Positions 49,665 through 59,291 of a DNA stretch of 64,000 nucleotides are shown here, one piece after another (positions within the stretch are counted from its first letter, which is position 1; each line of letters opens with the position of its first letter). The notes beneath the pieces were generated by a model. It was given only the letters and a program-made list of their open reading frames with translations. It was not told the DNA's origin and ran no database searches. Source of the DNA: Anatilimnocola floriformis. Its GTDB lineage: Bacteria > Planctomycetota > Planctomycetia > Pirellulales > Pirellulaceae. The stretch covers positions 3,844,001-3,908,000 of the forward strand of contig NZ_JAMLFW010000001.1 in the NCBI RefSeq assembly GCF_024256385.1. Direction: 5' to 3'. The position numbers were made by a program, and so were the translations under genes.

Positions 49665-52196
49665 ATGCCTTACTCATTCACTTTGTCAGGTTGGTTGCTG
49701 CTCGCGCTGCCGCTGGCCGTTGCGGCAGAACCGCTGCAATTCAACCGCGACATCCGGCCGATCCTCGCCGACAAGTGCTTTTACTGCCACGGCCAGGATG
49801 CCAACCAGCGGCAAGGTGATTTGCGACTGGACGATCGTGACGCGGCCATCAAAGCCAAGGCTTTCGTCCCGCGCGATCTGAAGGCGAGCACACTGATCGA
49901 GCGAATCAACTCGACCGATGCCGAAACGCTCATGCCGCCGCCGAAGTCGAACCGCACGCTGACCGCCGATCAGAAAAAACTATTGGAGCGTTGGATCGCC
50001 GAAGGGGCCGAGTACGAAACGCATTGGGCCTATGTCGCGCCGCAGCGTCCTGCTCCGCCGACAGTTGCCAACGACAATTGGACGAAGAATCCCATCGATC
50101 GCTTTGTGCTGCAAAAGTTGCAAGCTGCCGGAATGCAGCCCTCGCCCGAGGCTGAAAAAAGCACACTCATCAAACGCCTGTCGATCGATCTCATCGGTCT
50201 GCCGCCCACACCTGAAGAAGTCGCCGCGTTCGTCGCCGACAACGATCCGCGGTCTTACGAACGGCTCGTCGATCGCCTGCTCGCCAGTCGCCACTACGGC
50301 GAACGAATGGCCCTGCCGTGGCTCGATGCTGCTCGCTACGCCGACAGTAACGGCTTTCAGCAGGATGGCGACACTTGGCAATGGATCTGGCGCGATTGGT
50401 TAGTACAGGCGCTCAACGACGATCTGCCATTTGACCAGTTCACCATCTGGCAACTCGCCGGCGACCTGCTGCCGAAGGCGACGACCGAGCAAAAGATCGC
50501 CAGCGGTTTCAATCGCAATCACCTCCTGAACGGCGAAGGTGGCGCGATCGCCGAGGAGCAAAGATTCGTCAATCTCTTCGACCGCATCGACACCACGGCA
50601 ACCACTTGGCTCGGCCTGACGATGGCCTGCGCGCAATGTCACGACCACAAGTACGATCCGATCACGCGTCGCGATTACTACAGCCTGATGGATGCATTCA
50701 ACCGCGTCCCTGAGACCGGCACGCCGCAGCGGCAGTCGTCGCGCATCCGCGTTGCTGCTCCGTTCCTCGAACTGCCGAGCGAAGAAAACAAAGCCAAGCT
50801 CGCGGAACTCGAAGCCGCGATGAAAGGCCTGGAAAACGAAGCCAAACCGGTGATCGACGCCACGTTCCTCGCCTGGCGAACGGGCCTCTTTGCCGATGGT
50901 GAACCGGCCGATGGCAAGGACCTGCCGCGCAATCTCACGCCGCTGCTGCGCAAGCCCGTGGCCGAACGAACTGCCGAGGACAACAAGTCGATCGAGTCGC
51001 AACTTCGTAGCTTCTTCGACAACAGTGTCAAAGCCGGTGTTGTTGCCAAGCTGCCCCAAGTCGTAAAGTACGAAGCGGCCCGTAAAGCTTTTGATGAATA
51101 CAAAGGAGACAAAATCCCGCGAGTGATGGTGATGAGTGACGAACGCCAGCGCGAAACCAGCATTCTCGACCGTGGCGAATATCTCAGGCCGCTGGAAAAG
51201 GTCTCCTTCACCACGCCGCAGTTTCTGCCGCCGCTGGCAAAGGACTCGCCGACAAATCGACTGGGCCTCGCCCAATGGCTTGTAGCGCCCGAGCATCCCC
51301 TCACCGCTCGCGTGCAAGTCAACCGCATGTGGCAGCACTTCTTCGGTGTCGGCTTGCTGAAAACCGCCGAAGACTTCGGCGTGCAGAGCGAATTTCCGCT
51401 CCATAAAGATCTGCTCGATTGGCTGGCCGTTGAGTTCCGCGAAAACGGCTGGAGCCCAAAGAAAATGCATCGCCTGATCGTTACGAGCGCGACCTATCGC
51501 CAGGCCAGTCGCGTGACGGAACAACATCGTCAGCAAGATGCTGATAACCGCCTTCTCGCGCGGGCCAGTCGCTTTCGCATGCCTTCGCTGCTGCTGCGTG
51601 ATTGGGCTCTCGCCACCTCCGGCTTGATCGAAACCCGCCTCGGCGGTGCGCCCGTTTATCCCTATCAGCCCGATGCAGTCTGGGAAGCGCTCGCGATCAC
51701 CAAAGAACGCGACTTTACTTATCCGACCTCCAGCGGCAAGGATTTGTACCGCCGCAGCCTTTACACGTTTTGGCGACGAACGGTCGGCCCCGCCAATATG
51801 TTCGACGCCTCGAACCGTCAGACCTGCCGCGTACGCGCTTCGGCGACGAGCACACCGCTGCACGCACTTACGACGCTCAACGATCCCACTTGGGTCGAAG
51901 CCGCGCGAGTCCTGGCAGCTCGCACGCTGAAAGATGGTGGCGAGCTCGATGCGCAACTGGCTGGCGTCTTCCGGCGAGTGCTCTGCCGCGAGGCGAAGTC
52001 GAGCGAAATCAATCGGCTGAAAGCAGCCTACGAAAAACAACTCGTGATTTACCGGGCCGATGCTGAAGCTGCCAAATCGCTGCTCTCCGTGGGTGCGGCG
52101 CCGCGTGAAGAGACGCTGGATGCTGCCCAGCACGCGGCAATGACGGCTGTTTGCCTCGGAATTCTGAACTTGGACGAAGCGCTGACGCGCGAGTAG
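49665..52196 (+). CDS. PSCyt1/DUF1549/DUF1553 planctomycete cytochrome-like protein
   Basis: 843 aa from ATG 49665, which gives a clean signal peptide (LSGWLLLALPLAVAAEP). A longer frame upstream lacks a ribosome site. PSCyt1 domain at 25-95 with heme-type motif CFYCH; DUF1549 about 130-350 (LIKRLSIDLIGLPPTPEEV, NRNHLLNGEGG, CAQCHDHKYDP with a second CxxCH); DUF1553 about 520-800 (RLGLAQWLVAPEHPLTARVQ, VNRMWQHFFG). Large exported redox-like protein typical of planctomycetes, always next to a DUF1501 gene, as here. Substrate unknown; linked in the literature to polysaccharide catabolism. Confidence 0.92.
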   Translation: MPYSFTLSGWLLLALPLAVAAEPLQFNRDIRPILADKCFYCHGQDANQRQGDLRLDDRDAAIKAKAFVPRDLKASTLIERINSTDAETLMPPPKSNRTLTADQKKLLERWIAEGAEYETHWAYVAPQRPAPPTVANDNWTKNPIDRFVLQKLQAAGMQPSPEAEKSTLIKRLSIDLIGLPPTPEEVAAFVADNDPRSYERLVDRLLASRHYGERMALPWLDAARYADSNGFQQDGDTWQWIWRDWLVQALNDDLPFDQFTIWQLAGDLLPKATTEQKIASGFNRNHLLNGEGGAIAEEQRFVNLFDRIDTTATTWLGLTMACAQCHDHKYDPITRRDYYSLMDAFNRVPETGTPQRQSSRIRVAAPFLELPSEENKAKLAELEAAMKGLENEAKPVIDATFLAWRTGLFADGEPADGKDLPRNLTPLLRKPVAERTAEDNKSIESQLRSFFDNSVKAGVVAKLPQVVKYEAARKAFDEYKGDKIPRVMVMSDERQRETSILDRGEYLRPLEKVSFTTPQFLPPLAKDSPTNRLGLAQWLVAPEHPLTARVQVNRMWQHFFGVGLLKTAEDFGVQSEFPLHKDLLDWLAVEFRENGWSPKKMHRLIVTSATYRQASRVTEQHRQQDADNRLLARASRFRMPSLLLRDWALATSGLIETRLGGAPVYPYQPDAVWEALAITKERDFTYPTSSGKDLYRRSLYTFWRRTVGPANMFDASNRQTCRVRASATSTPLHALTTLNDPTWVEAARVLAARTLKDGGELDAQLAGVFRRVLCREAKSSEINRLKAAYEKQLVIYRADAEAAKSLLSVGAAPREETLDAAQHAAMTAVCLGILNLDEALTRE

Positions 52197-52205
52197 GGAT
52201 CAATC

Positions 52206-53669
52206 ATGTTTCACGAATTGCAGCGAGAAAACATCGCCCGCGTCACACGACGGCAATTCTTCGGCTCCGCTGCCAGCGGCATCGGCGTGGCCGCGCTCGC
52301 TTCGCTGCTCCAGAAAAATAGCAGCGGTACAGAAACAAAAGCCAAAGGTACGCCGGCTCTACCAGGCTTACCGCATCACGTGGCTAAGGCCAAACGCGTC
52401 GTCGTCTTCTGGCAAGGTGGCGGGCCATCGCATGTCGACTTGTTCGACGACAAGCCAATGCTCCGCGAGCGCGCCGGCCAGGACATTCCCGATTCGGTTC
52501 GCGGCACCACTAGGCTTTCGACCATGTCGGCGGGCTACGGCAAATGGCCCTGTGTGCCTGCGATCAAACCGCACAAATCATATGGCAACTGCGGCACGAA
52601 ACTCAGCGAGATGCTGCCGAACATTGGTGCGCTCGCCGACGACATTTGCGTTGTCCGCAGCCTCCACACCGAAGCCGTCAATCACGCGCCGGGCGTGACG
52701 CTCTTCATGACCGGCGCGCAAGTCCCCGGCCGGCCGAGCATGGGTGCCTGGCTGAGCTACGGCCTCGGGAGCGAGACCGACAACCTGCCGACGTTCGTCG
52801 TGCTCACGTCGAGCGATAAGGGAAAGACCTGCGGCCAGCTGTTCTTCGACTACTACTGGGGCAACGGTTTTCTGCCGAGTCGTTTTCAGGGCGTGCGGTT
52901 TCGCAACACCGGCGACCTCGTTCCGTATCTGGCCAATCCGCCGGGCGTGAGTGCGGCCGGTCGCCGCGCGCTGCTTGATGATCTCTCCGCCCTCAACGCC
53001 GAGCATCTGGCCGATTATGGCGATCCCGAAATCGATACGCGTATCTCGCAATACGAGATGGCGTATCGCATGCAAACCAGCGTGCCCGACCTCGTGGATT
53101 TTTCGAACGAAACCGAAGCGACCATCAAGCGCTACGGCCCCGATGCACTCAACAAGGGAACGTACGCCAACAACTGCCTGATCGCGCGACGGCTGCTCGA
53201 GCGCGACGTGCGGTTTGTGCAGTTGATGCACTCGGGCTGGGATCAACACGGCAACCTGTTTACGCAACTCGAGCAGCAATGCACCGACACCGACGCGCCG
53301 TCGGCCGCACTCGTGCAGGATCTGAAAGAGCGCGGCCTGCTCGAAGACACGCTCGTCGTCTGGGGCGGCGAATTCGGCCGCACGCCGTTCGGCCAGGGGG
53401 ATCCGGCCAATCCCAAGGGGCGCGACCACTTCGGCAAAGCGTACAGCTGGTGGATGGCCGGCGGCGGCGTGAAACCTGGTATCGTTCACGGCGCGACCGA
53501 CGACTTCGGCTGGAACATCACCGAGAAGCCCGTCCATGTGCACGATATGCAAGCCACGATGCTGCATCTCTGCGGCATCGATCACACCCGGCTGACGTTT
53601 CGCTATCAGGGTCGCGAGTATCGGCTGACCGATGTGCACGGCAACGTCGTGAAGGACATTTTGGTCTAA
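52206..53669 (+). CDS. DUF1501 protein with Tat signal
   Basis: 487 aa. TRRQFFGSAASGIGVAALAS near the N-terminus is a Tat-type leader (R-R-x-F-F). The body has the alkaline-phosphatase/sulfatase-like fold of DUF1501: FWQGGGPSHVDLFDDKP, LPNIGALADDICVVRSLH, VVWGGEFGRTPFGQ. Exported folded, probably to the periplasm, together with the preceding PSCyt1 protein, which it follows by 9 bp. The family function is unproven. Confidence 0.92.
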   Translation: MFHELQRENIARVTRRQFFGSAASGIGVAALASLLQKNSSGTETKAKGTPALPGLPHHVAKAKRVVVFWQGGGPSHVDLFDDKPMLRERAGQDIPDSVRGTTRLSTMSAGYGKWPCVPAIKPHKSYGNCGTKLSEMLPNIGALADDICVVRSLHTEAVNHAPGVTLFMTGAQVPGRPSMGAWLSYGLGSETDNLPTFVVLTSSDKGKTCGQLFFDYYWGNGFLPSRFQGVRFRNTGDLVPYLANPPGVSAAGRRALLDDLSALNAEHLADYGDPEIDTRISQYEMAYRMQTSVPDLVDFSNETEATIKRYGPDALNKGTYANNCLIARRLLERDVRFVQLMHSGWDQHGNLFTQLEQQCTDTDAPSAALVQDLKERGLLEDTLVVWGGEFGRTPFGQGDPANPKGRDHFGKAYSWWMAGGGVKPGIVHGATDDFGWNITEKPVHVHDMQATMLHLCGIDHTRLTFRYQGREYRLTDVHGNVVKDILV

Positions 53670-53678
53670 GGAAACGTA

Positions 53679-55517
53679 ATGGTCCGCAGCCTGCCGCCAA
53701 CTTTTTTCTGGGCTCTCGCCCGAGTGCGCCGCCGTTGGCTGCAAGCGCTGTTGTTTGTGTTTGCGTTCGCGATCCTGCGTTTTACGATCTTCACGCCGCT
53801 CGCAGCCGGCGCGCTACGACTTTGTCTCTCACGATGGGGGCGAGCGTCGATCGGCAATTTCGAAATCGCTTCGTTTCTGATGAATCCTAGCGGCATCGTC
53901 GCCTTGCTCGCCGTGGGAACGCTGCTGCTAACGACGCACTACTTCGAGCTCTCCGGGCTGATTCGCATTCTGGCCAGCGACCGTCTTCATTGGTGGTCGT
54001 CGCTGCGCAGCTCGAGCGGCTTGTTGCCGCGACTTCTGGAGGTGGGATTGCGGCAACTGGTTGTCTATTTGTTGCTGGCGCTCCCCTTCGTCGCCGCGAT
54101 TGGATTGACCTGGTGGTGCCTGTGGAGCACTAGCGATATCAACGGTCTGGTGATTCTGCGGCCGCCGCGGTTCTGGTGGGGAGCGGGCATCGCGGCTGCT
54201 CTCTTGATTCTCTATTTTCTGTTCGCCGCGCAGTGGTTTCTGCGCTGGTTGCTCGCTGTGCCGATCTTGTGCGTCGAGCCAGGCCGCAGAAGCTTGGAGT
54301 CGCTCCAGGAAAGCCATCAACGTTCGCGCGGCCGCCTGATTCGCTTTGCTTTCGCAGTCGGAGTGTGGGGGGCAGTCCAGTTCACACTGAGCCTGCTCGT
54401 GCTCGGTTTTCTTCACTGGCTGTTTCAAATCACGCTCGATCGCGAAGTCCGTTCCCTGCAAACCGCTTCGCTTGTCGGTGGCGCGGTGGTTCTCATCAAC
54501 GCAGCGGTCACGGGACTGCTCGGCGCGATCAGCAGTTTGATGCTGGCTGCCGTGGTTCTATCGCTATATCACGATGTCACACCCATTGATGCCGGCGAAG
54601 CCGATCGCGTCGATGCCGATGCCGGCGAACAACCCGATCCTTGGTGGCTCGCGCGGAGCGCGGTTTGGACTGTTGCCTTCGGCCTGCTGACGGTGCTCTC
54701 TATACTTTCTGCGCGTTCACTTGTGGCCGATGTGCGATTGAGCGAAAAAGTCGAAATTACGGCCCATCGCGCCGGCGGCTCGCGCGGGCCGGAGAACACC
54801 ATCGCCGCCCTCAAGCAAGCGATCAGCGACCTGGCCGATTGGTGCGAGATCGATGTGCAGTTGACTGCCGATAACGCGATCGTGGTGATGCACGACACCG
54901 ACCTGGCCCGAGTCGGTGGCGGTCGCAAACAAGTGGGACAGACAACTCTCGCCGAAATTCAAAAGCTCGACGTCGGTAGTTCGTTCGCGCCGCGCTACAA
55001 GGGCGAAAAGATTCCCACGCTGCCGCAGTTTCTCGCCGTGGCGCGCAACAGGATGAAGCTCAATATCGAACTGAAACCCCACAACAAGAGCGACGACGAA
55101 CAACTCACGCGGCGAGTCATCGAAGCGATCCAGGCCGCAAACATGACCGATCAATGCCGCATCTGTTCGCAATCCTATGCGGCGATTCAGCACGCTCGCA
55201 AACTGGAACCGATGGTCCCGATCGGCTTCATCGTGGCAACCGCCATCGGCGATCCCACTAGGCTCAACGTCGACTTTCTGATGGTCAAGCAAAACCTGGC
55301 CACGCGCGATTTCGTCGACAAAGCCCACGCTCGCGGCATTCAGATTCACGCCTGGACGGTGAACAATCCAGCCGACGTCGCGCCGCTCCTCGATTCCGGC
55401 GCCGACAATCTGATCACCGACGATCCGGTCATGATCTGGGAAAAAATCGAAGAGCTACGAAAACTCGATTCGGTAGAACGCGTGCTGCTGCGAGTGAGGC
55501 ACGCGGTGGGACAATAG
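53679..55517 (+). CDS. membrane glycerophosphodiester phosphodiesterase
   Basis: 612 aa; AAGGAAACG precedes the ATG. About 350 N-terminal residues contain six to seven membrane helices (GDPD membrane domain, like GdpP-unrelated YqiK/GlpQ-membrane proteins). The catalytic TIM barrel begins with ITAHRAGGSRGPENTIAAL (His-Arg, Glu-Asn-Thr), then CEIDVQLTADNAIVVMHD (Glu-x-Asp and His), and ends IQIHAWTVNN. Cleaves glycerophosphodiesters to glycerol-3-phosphate outside the cytosol. Not functionally linked to the DUF1501 gene as far as can be seen. Confidence 0.88.
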   Translation: MVRSLPPTFFWALARVRRRWLQALLFVFAFAILRFTIFTPLAAGALRLCLSRWGRASIGNFEIASFLMNPSGIVALLAVGTLLLTTHYFELSGLIRILASDRLHWWSSLRSSSGLLPRLLEVGLRQLVVYLLLALPFVAAIGLTWWCLWSTSDINGLVILRPPRFWWGAGIAAALLILYFLFAAQWFLRWLLAVPILCVEPGRRSLESLQESHQRSRGRLIRFAFAVGVWGAVQFTLSLLVLGFLHWLFQITLDREVRSLQTASLVGGAVVLINAAVTGLLGAISSLMLAAVVLSLYHDVTPIDAGEADRVDADAGEQPDPWWLARSAVWTVAFGLLTVLSILSARSLVADVRLSEKVEITAHRAGGSRGPENTIAALKQAISDLADWCEIDVQLTADNAIVVMHDTDLARVGGGRKQVGQTTLAEIQKLDVGSSFAPRYKGEKIPTLPQFLAVARNRMKLNIELKPHNKSDDEQLTRRVIEAIQAANMTDQCRICSQSYAAIQHARKLEPMVPIGFIVATAIGDPTRLNVDFLMVKQNLATRDFVDKAHARGIQIHAWTVNNPADVAPLLDSGADNLITDDPVMIWEKIEELRKLDSVERVLLRVRHAVGQ

Positions 55518-55541
55518 GATCAAGCTAGGCGGCAGGCAGGC

Positions 55542-58500
55542 TTACGCCGCGTCTTCTTCCGCCTGAACCTCTTCAATCTCCAGCTCTTCACCCGCTGCTT
55601 CCGCTTCGATCGCCGCACGGGCGGCGCGCTCTTGGGCGGCAGATCGTTCGATGGCTTCGCGGCGGATTTCGCCGTCTTCGCTGACGTCTTCGAAGCGAAC
55701 CGAGACTCGTTTTGATACGCCCGATTCTTGCATCGTCACACCGTAGAGTGTGTTGCCGGCGGTCATCGTCTTTTTGCTGTGCGTGACGACGACGAATCGC
55801 GTCCAGCCAAGGAAATCCTTGAGCACGTCGATAAAGCGGCCGATGTTTGCTTCATCGAAGGGCGCGTCGACTTCGTCGAGAATGCAGAACGGGCTGGGGC
55901 GGAACTGGAAGATCGCGAGCAGGAGCGAAACGGCGGTGAGAGCCTTTTCGCCACCAGAAAGAAGGCTGTTGTTGAACGATGGTTTGCCGGGGGGCGTGGC
56001 GATGATCTCGACACCACACTCCAGCACGTCGACACCTTCCTCAAGAATGATGTCGGCCTTGCCGCCGCCGAAAGCTTTGCGATACAAGGCTTGGAAATTG
56101 ACGCGGATCGCTTCGAGCGTATCGAGAAACAACCGCCGGCTGTCGGCATTGATCTTTACGATGATCCGCTCGAGAGCCTGCTTGGCGTCGGTCAGATCTT
56201 TGTGCTGACCGCTGAGCGTAGTGAACCGCGAATCGAGATCATCGAGTTCATCCAGTGCATCGAGATTGACCGCGCCGATCTGATTGATCTTCCGCCGAAG
56301 CGACTCGATCTCGGATTCGACTTCGACGCGAGCTAGTTCCTCTTCCGCTGTAGCCGCCGCTTGCTCAGCGGCGGCGAGATCGATGCTGTAATCCTCGCGC
56401 ATCCGGTCGGCGAGCGTGGTTCGCTCTTGACCCACGGTGGTTGCCGAGAGCTCTGCCTGGTGCAGTTGTTCCTCGGCTTTGCGGATTTCACGGCGGAGCG
56501 ACTGCAGTGTCTCGGCCTGCTGCTGACGAGTTTGATTGGCTGCGTCTTGCACAGCGCGAAGTTCCGACGCGGCTTCGTCAAGAAAGTGCTTTTGTGCGAA
56601 GAGCTCCGCAACGGAATCGGTAACGCTGGCGACCGTGTGCTCAGCACTCTGCTTACGATCCACGCACGACTGTAGTTGCTGCTGAACTTGCGCGACCGCC
56701 CGATCGCGCTCGGCCTGATCGTCGGCGAACTGTGTCAACCGATGGCGGAGCGACTCGAGCCGTTGTTCGCTGCGAGCAAGAGCGACACGCGCTGCCGTGG
56801 CTTGTCGGGCTGCTTCCTGGCGATCGTGTTCCAGGCGTTGCAGCTCTTTTTGTTGTGCCTCGCCCGAGTGCTGATAGTCGTCGATGGCCGCACGATGTTC
56901 GGCGAGTTGCTCTTCAAACGCGGCGATGTCGGCTTGCAACTCCGTTTGCCGCTGTTGCAAATTGGCCTGTTGTTTTTCACCAGCCGTTTGAGCGCGGGCG
57001 TTTTGATCGAGTCGTTCCTGCAGCTGGCCTTGTTTCTGCCGTTGCTCGGCGAGGCCTTCGTTGGCTTGCGAACGGGCGAGCACGAGTTTGCGAACGTCTT
57101 CGTCCTGCAACTCAACGAGGTTGCGAAAGTGATCGGTCTCGCGCTGAGCGTTGGTGATTTGTTCGTGAATCACTTCCAAATCGTCGCGAAGTTCGCGCAG
57201 CTGACTCTTGCGAGAAACCAGGCTCGCCGCGGCGTGCCGAGCGCCGGCGATGACTTCGCCGCTGGCTGTCGCAATTTCGCCATCGGCGGTGACAAACCGG
57301 CAATCGGGCTGCGCGAGCCCGGTCAGTCGCTGCGCATCGGCGAGCGATTTCACCAGCCAGGTGCGGCCCAGCAATCGCAGCGACAATTGTTTCGCAACGG
57401 CTGGACAAGAGACGAGCCGATCAAGACGAGCGACGATAGCCGGGTCGCTTTCCCATGGCTGCGTGGGAAGTGATGCGAACTTTTGTTCTGCGCTCACGAA
57501 TTGCAGCGTAACTCGGCTGGATGCGTGTTGCGTTTTTCTGATGATGGCCGCGGCGTCGGCGAACGAGCCTTCAATGACGACATGCTGCGAAGCTTCTGCG
57601 AGGGCGGCATCAATCGCAGTCGCATGTTGCAGTTCGGTCTGCAGTAGATCAGCGACGATCCCTTTGACGAGCGACCACGGCGGCGATGTCGCGTCGCTGG
57701 CTGCGTCGAGAATCTCGCGCACGCCGGCGCCGAAACCTTCGAAGTTGCGTTCGAGTTCCTCGAGCACGGCAATGCGATCTTCCGTCGCATGATGCCGGCC
57801 GACGAGTTGGGCCACGTCGTGCGTGCGCGAAGTATGCAGTCGGCGATTATCGGCGAGTTCGAGCTGCGCTGTTTCGAGCTGTTTATGCTGTGCGTCGAGC
57901 TCTTCCTGAAATTGTGCTTCGCGAGTACGAACCTGTTCAAGTTCCACTTCTAACAACTGCGCCGCCGACTGATATTCTTCGGCTTGCCTGGCGAGCGTTT
58001 CGAGCTGGGCAACCGCTTGTTGCCAGGCGGTTTGCCGGCCGCTTAATTCGGTTTGCACCGAAGCAGCCGATTGCACATGTGCCAGGTAAGCCCGCCGAGC
58101 GGCTTCGGTTTGTTCCTGCAATTCGCGATGAGCGGCCGTTAGCGTGGCCGCGTTTGTTTCGTGCGTGGTCACCTGCTCGCTGACCACCGCATGGCTGAGG
58201 TCTGCGGCCGCAAGTTCGGCTTCGGTTTGTTGCAGCTTGCCCAGCAAATCGCCATGGCGTTCCTGCATCGCCTGCAAATTGCGCTGGTGCTGTTCGGCTT
58301 CCTCGGCAAGTTCCGCGGCCCGTTGTCGTTGATCGCGGATGGTCGCTTCTTGCAGCGAGATTTGCTCGCGATTGGCGGCCAAACGTTGGTCCGCGGCGCG
58401 CAGATCTTCCGTGCGAGTGAGCACGGCCGTTTCTGCTTCCAGAATGTCCGCTTCCAGCTTTTCAGCCGTCGCACTGGCAGTCTGGACTTGGTCGCGACGG

Positions 58501-59255
58501 TCGAAAATCTCTTGTTCGATCGCGCGGAGCTTTTCGGTCAGTCGTCGCCAGTCGGTCAGGGCGACTTGCGTTCGCAGTTCTTGCAGCCGCTGCGTGTGCT
58601 CGCGATAGCGCCGCGCTTTCACCGCTTGATTGCGAACGGTCTTCAGCCGGTTTTCGACTTCATCGACAATGTCGGTCAGCCGCAGCAGATTTTGATCGAC
58701 TCGTTCGAGACGCCGCTGCGCTTCGAGCTTCTTTGCTTTGAAGCGGCTGATGCCGGCGGCTTCTTCGAAAATCGCGCGGCGGTCTTTGGATGAGGCGTTG
58801 AGGAGTTTATCGACGCGGCCTTGCTCGATAATGCTGTAAGCATCGGCGCCAACGCCGGTGCCGCGGAACATGTCTTTAATGTCTTTCAGCCGCGCGGGTT
58901 GACGGTTGATAAGATACTCACCTTCGCCGCCGCGAAAGACCCGCCGCGTGATGTGAACTTCCGGTGCATCGATTGGCAATCGGCGCTCGGAATTGTCGAA
59001 GATGAGGGTCGCTTCGGCGGTGTTCAGCGGCCGCCGTCCCGTCGCGCCGCCCGAGCCCTTGAAGATCACGTCGGCCATGTCTTTGCCGCGCAGGCTCTTC
59101 GCCGATTGCTCGCCGAGGACCCATTTTACCGCGTCAACGACGTTGCTCTTGCCCGAGCCGTTCGGCCCGACGACGACCGTGATGCCCTGGGGGAACTCAA
59201 AGCGCGTACGATCGGCGAAACTTTTAAAGCCGAAAACTTCCAGCGCTTTGAGCAT
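55542..59255 (-). CDS. smc: chromosome segregation protein SMC
   Basis: 1237 aa. N-terminal Walker A VGPNGSGKSNVVDAVKWVLG (residues 29-48), two long coiled-coil arms (about 170-520 and 680-1020), a hinge around 520-680 with a Gly-rich core, and a C-terminal head with LLSGGEKALTAVSLLLAIFQ (signature) and FCILDEVDAPFD (Walker B). Condensin core that organises the chromosome with ScpA/ScpB, not found in this window. C-terminal 40 residues are Glu/Ala-rich, an extension. Confidence 0.97.
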   Translation of the reverse strand: MLKALEVFGFKSFADRTRFEFPQGITVVVGPNGSGKSNVVDAVKWVLGEQSAKSLRGKDMADVIFKGSGGATGRRPLNTAEATLIFDNSERRLPIDAPEVHITRRVFRGGEGEYLINRQPARLKDIKDMFRGTGVGADAYSIIEQGRVDKLLNASSKDRRAIFEEAAGISRFKAKKLEAQRRLERVDQNLLRLTDIVDEVENRLKTVRNQAVKARRYREHTQRLQELRTQVALTDWRRLTEKLRAIEQEIFDRRDQVQTASATAEKLEADILEAETAVLTRTEDLRAADQRLAANREQISLQEATIRDQRQRAAELAEEAEQHQRNLQAMQERHGDLLGKLQQTEAELAAADLSHAVVSEQVTTHETNAATLTAAHRELQEQTEAARRAYLAHVQSAASVQTELSGRQTAWQQAVAQLETLARQAEEYQSAAQLLEVELEQVRTREAQFQEELDAQHKQLETAQLELADNRRLHTSRTHDVAQLVGRHHATEDRIAVLEELERNFEGFGAGVREILDAASDATSPPWSLVKGIVADLLQTELQHATAIDAALAEASQHVVIEGSFADAAAIIRKTQHASSRVTLQFVSAEQKFASLPTQPWESDPAIVARLDRLVSCPAVAKQLSLRLLGRTWLVKSLADAQRLTGLAQPDCRFVTADGEIATASGEVIAGARHAAASLVSRKSQLRELRDDLEVIHEQITNAQRETDHFRNLVELQDEDVRKLVLARSQANEGLAEQRQKQGQLQERLDQNARAQTAGEKQQANLQQRQTELQADIAAFEEQLAEHRAAIDDYQHSGEAQQKELQRLEHDRQEAARQATAARVALARSEQRLESLRHRLTQFADDQAERDRAVAQVQQQLQSCVDRKQSAEHTVASVTDSVAELFAQKHFLDEAASELRAVQDAANQTRQQQAETLQSLRREIRKAEEQLHQAELSATTVGQERTTLADRMREDYSIDLAAAEQAAATAEEELARVEVESEIESLRRKINQIGAVNLDALDELDDLDSRFTTLSGQHKDLTDAKQALERIIVKINADSRRLFLDTLEAIRVNFQALYRKAFGGGKADIILEEGVDVLECGVEIIATPPGKPSFNNSLLSGGEKALTAVSLLLAIFQFRPSPFCILDEVDAPFDEANIGRFIDVLKDFLGWTRFVVVTHSKKTMTAGNTLYGVTMQESGVSKRVSVRFEDVSEDGEIRREAIERSAAQERAARAAIEAEAAGEELEIEEVQAEEDAA

Positions 59256-59291
59256 GGGTGGAACAACACGATATTTGCAAACAACGGCCGG

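Noticed and set aside
50400-52133. 577-codon antisense frame opposite DUF1549/DUF1553
   Set aside because: Overlaps a confident gene fully; high G+C leaves stop codons rare; no domain or ribosome site.
52578-53744. 388-codon antisense frame opposite DUF1501
   Set aside because: Shadow of a strongly supported gene, no motif.
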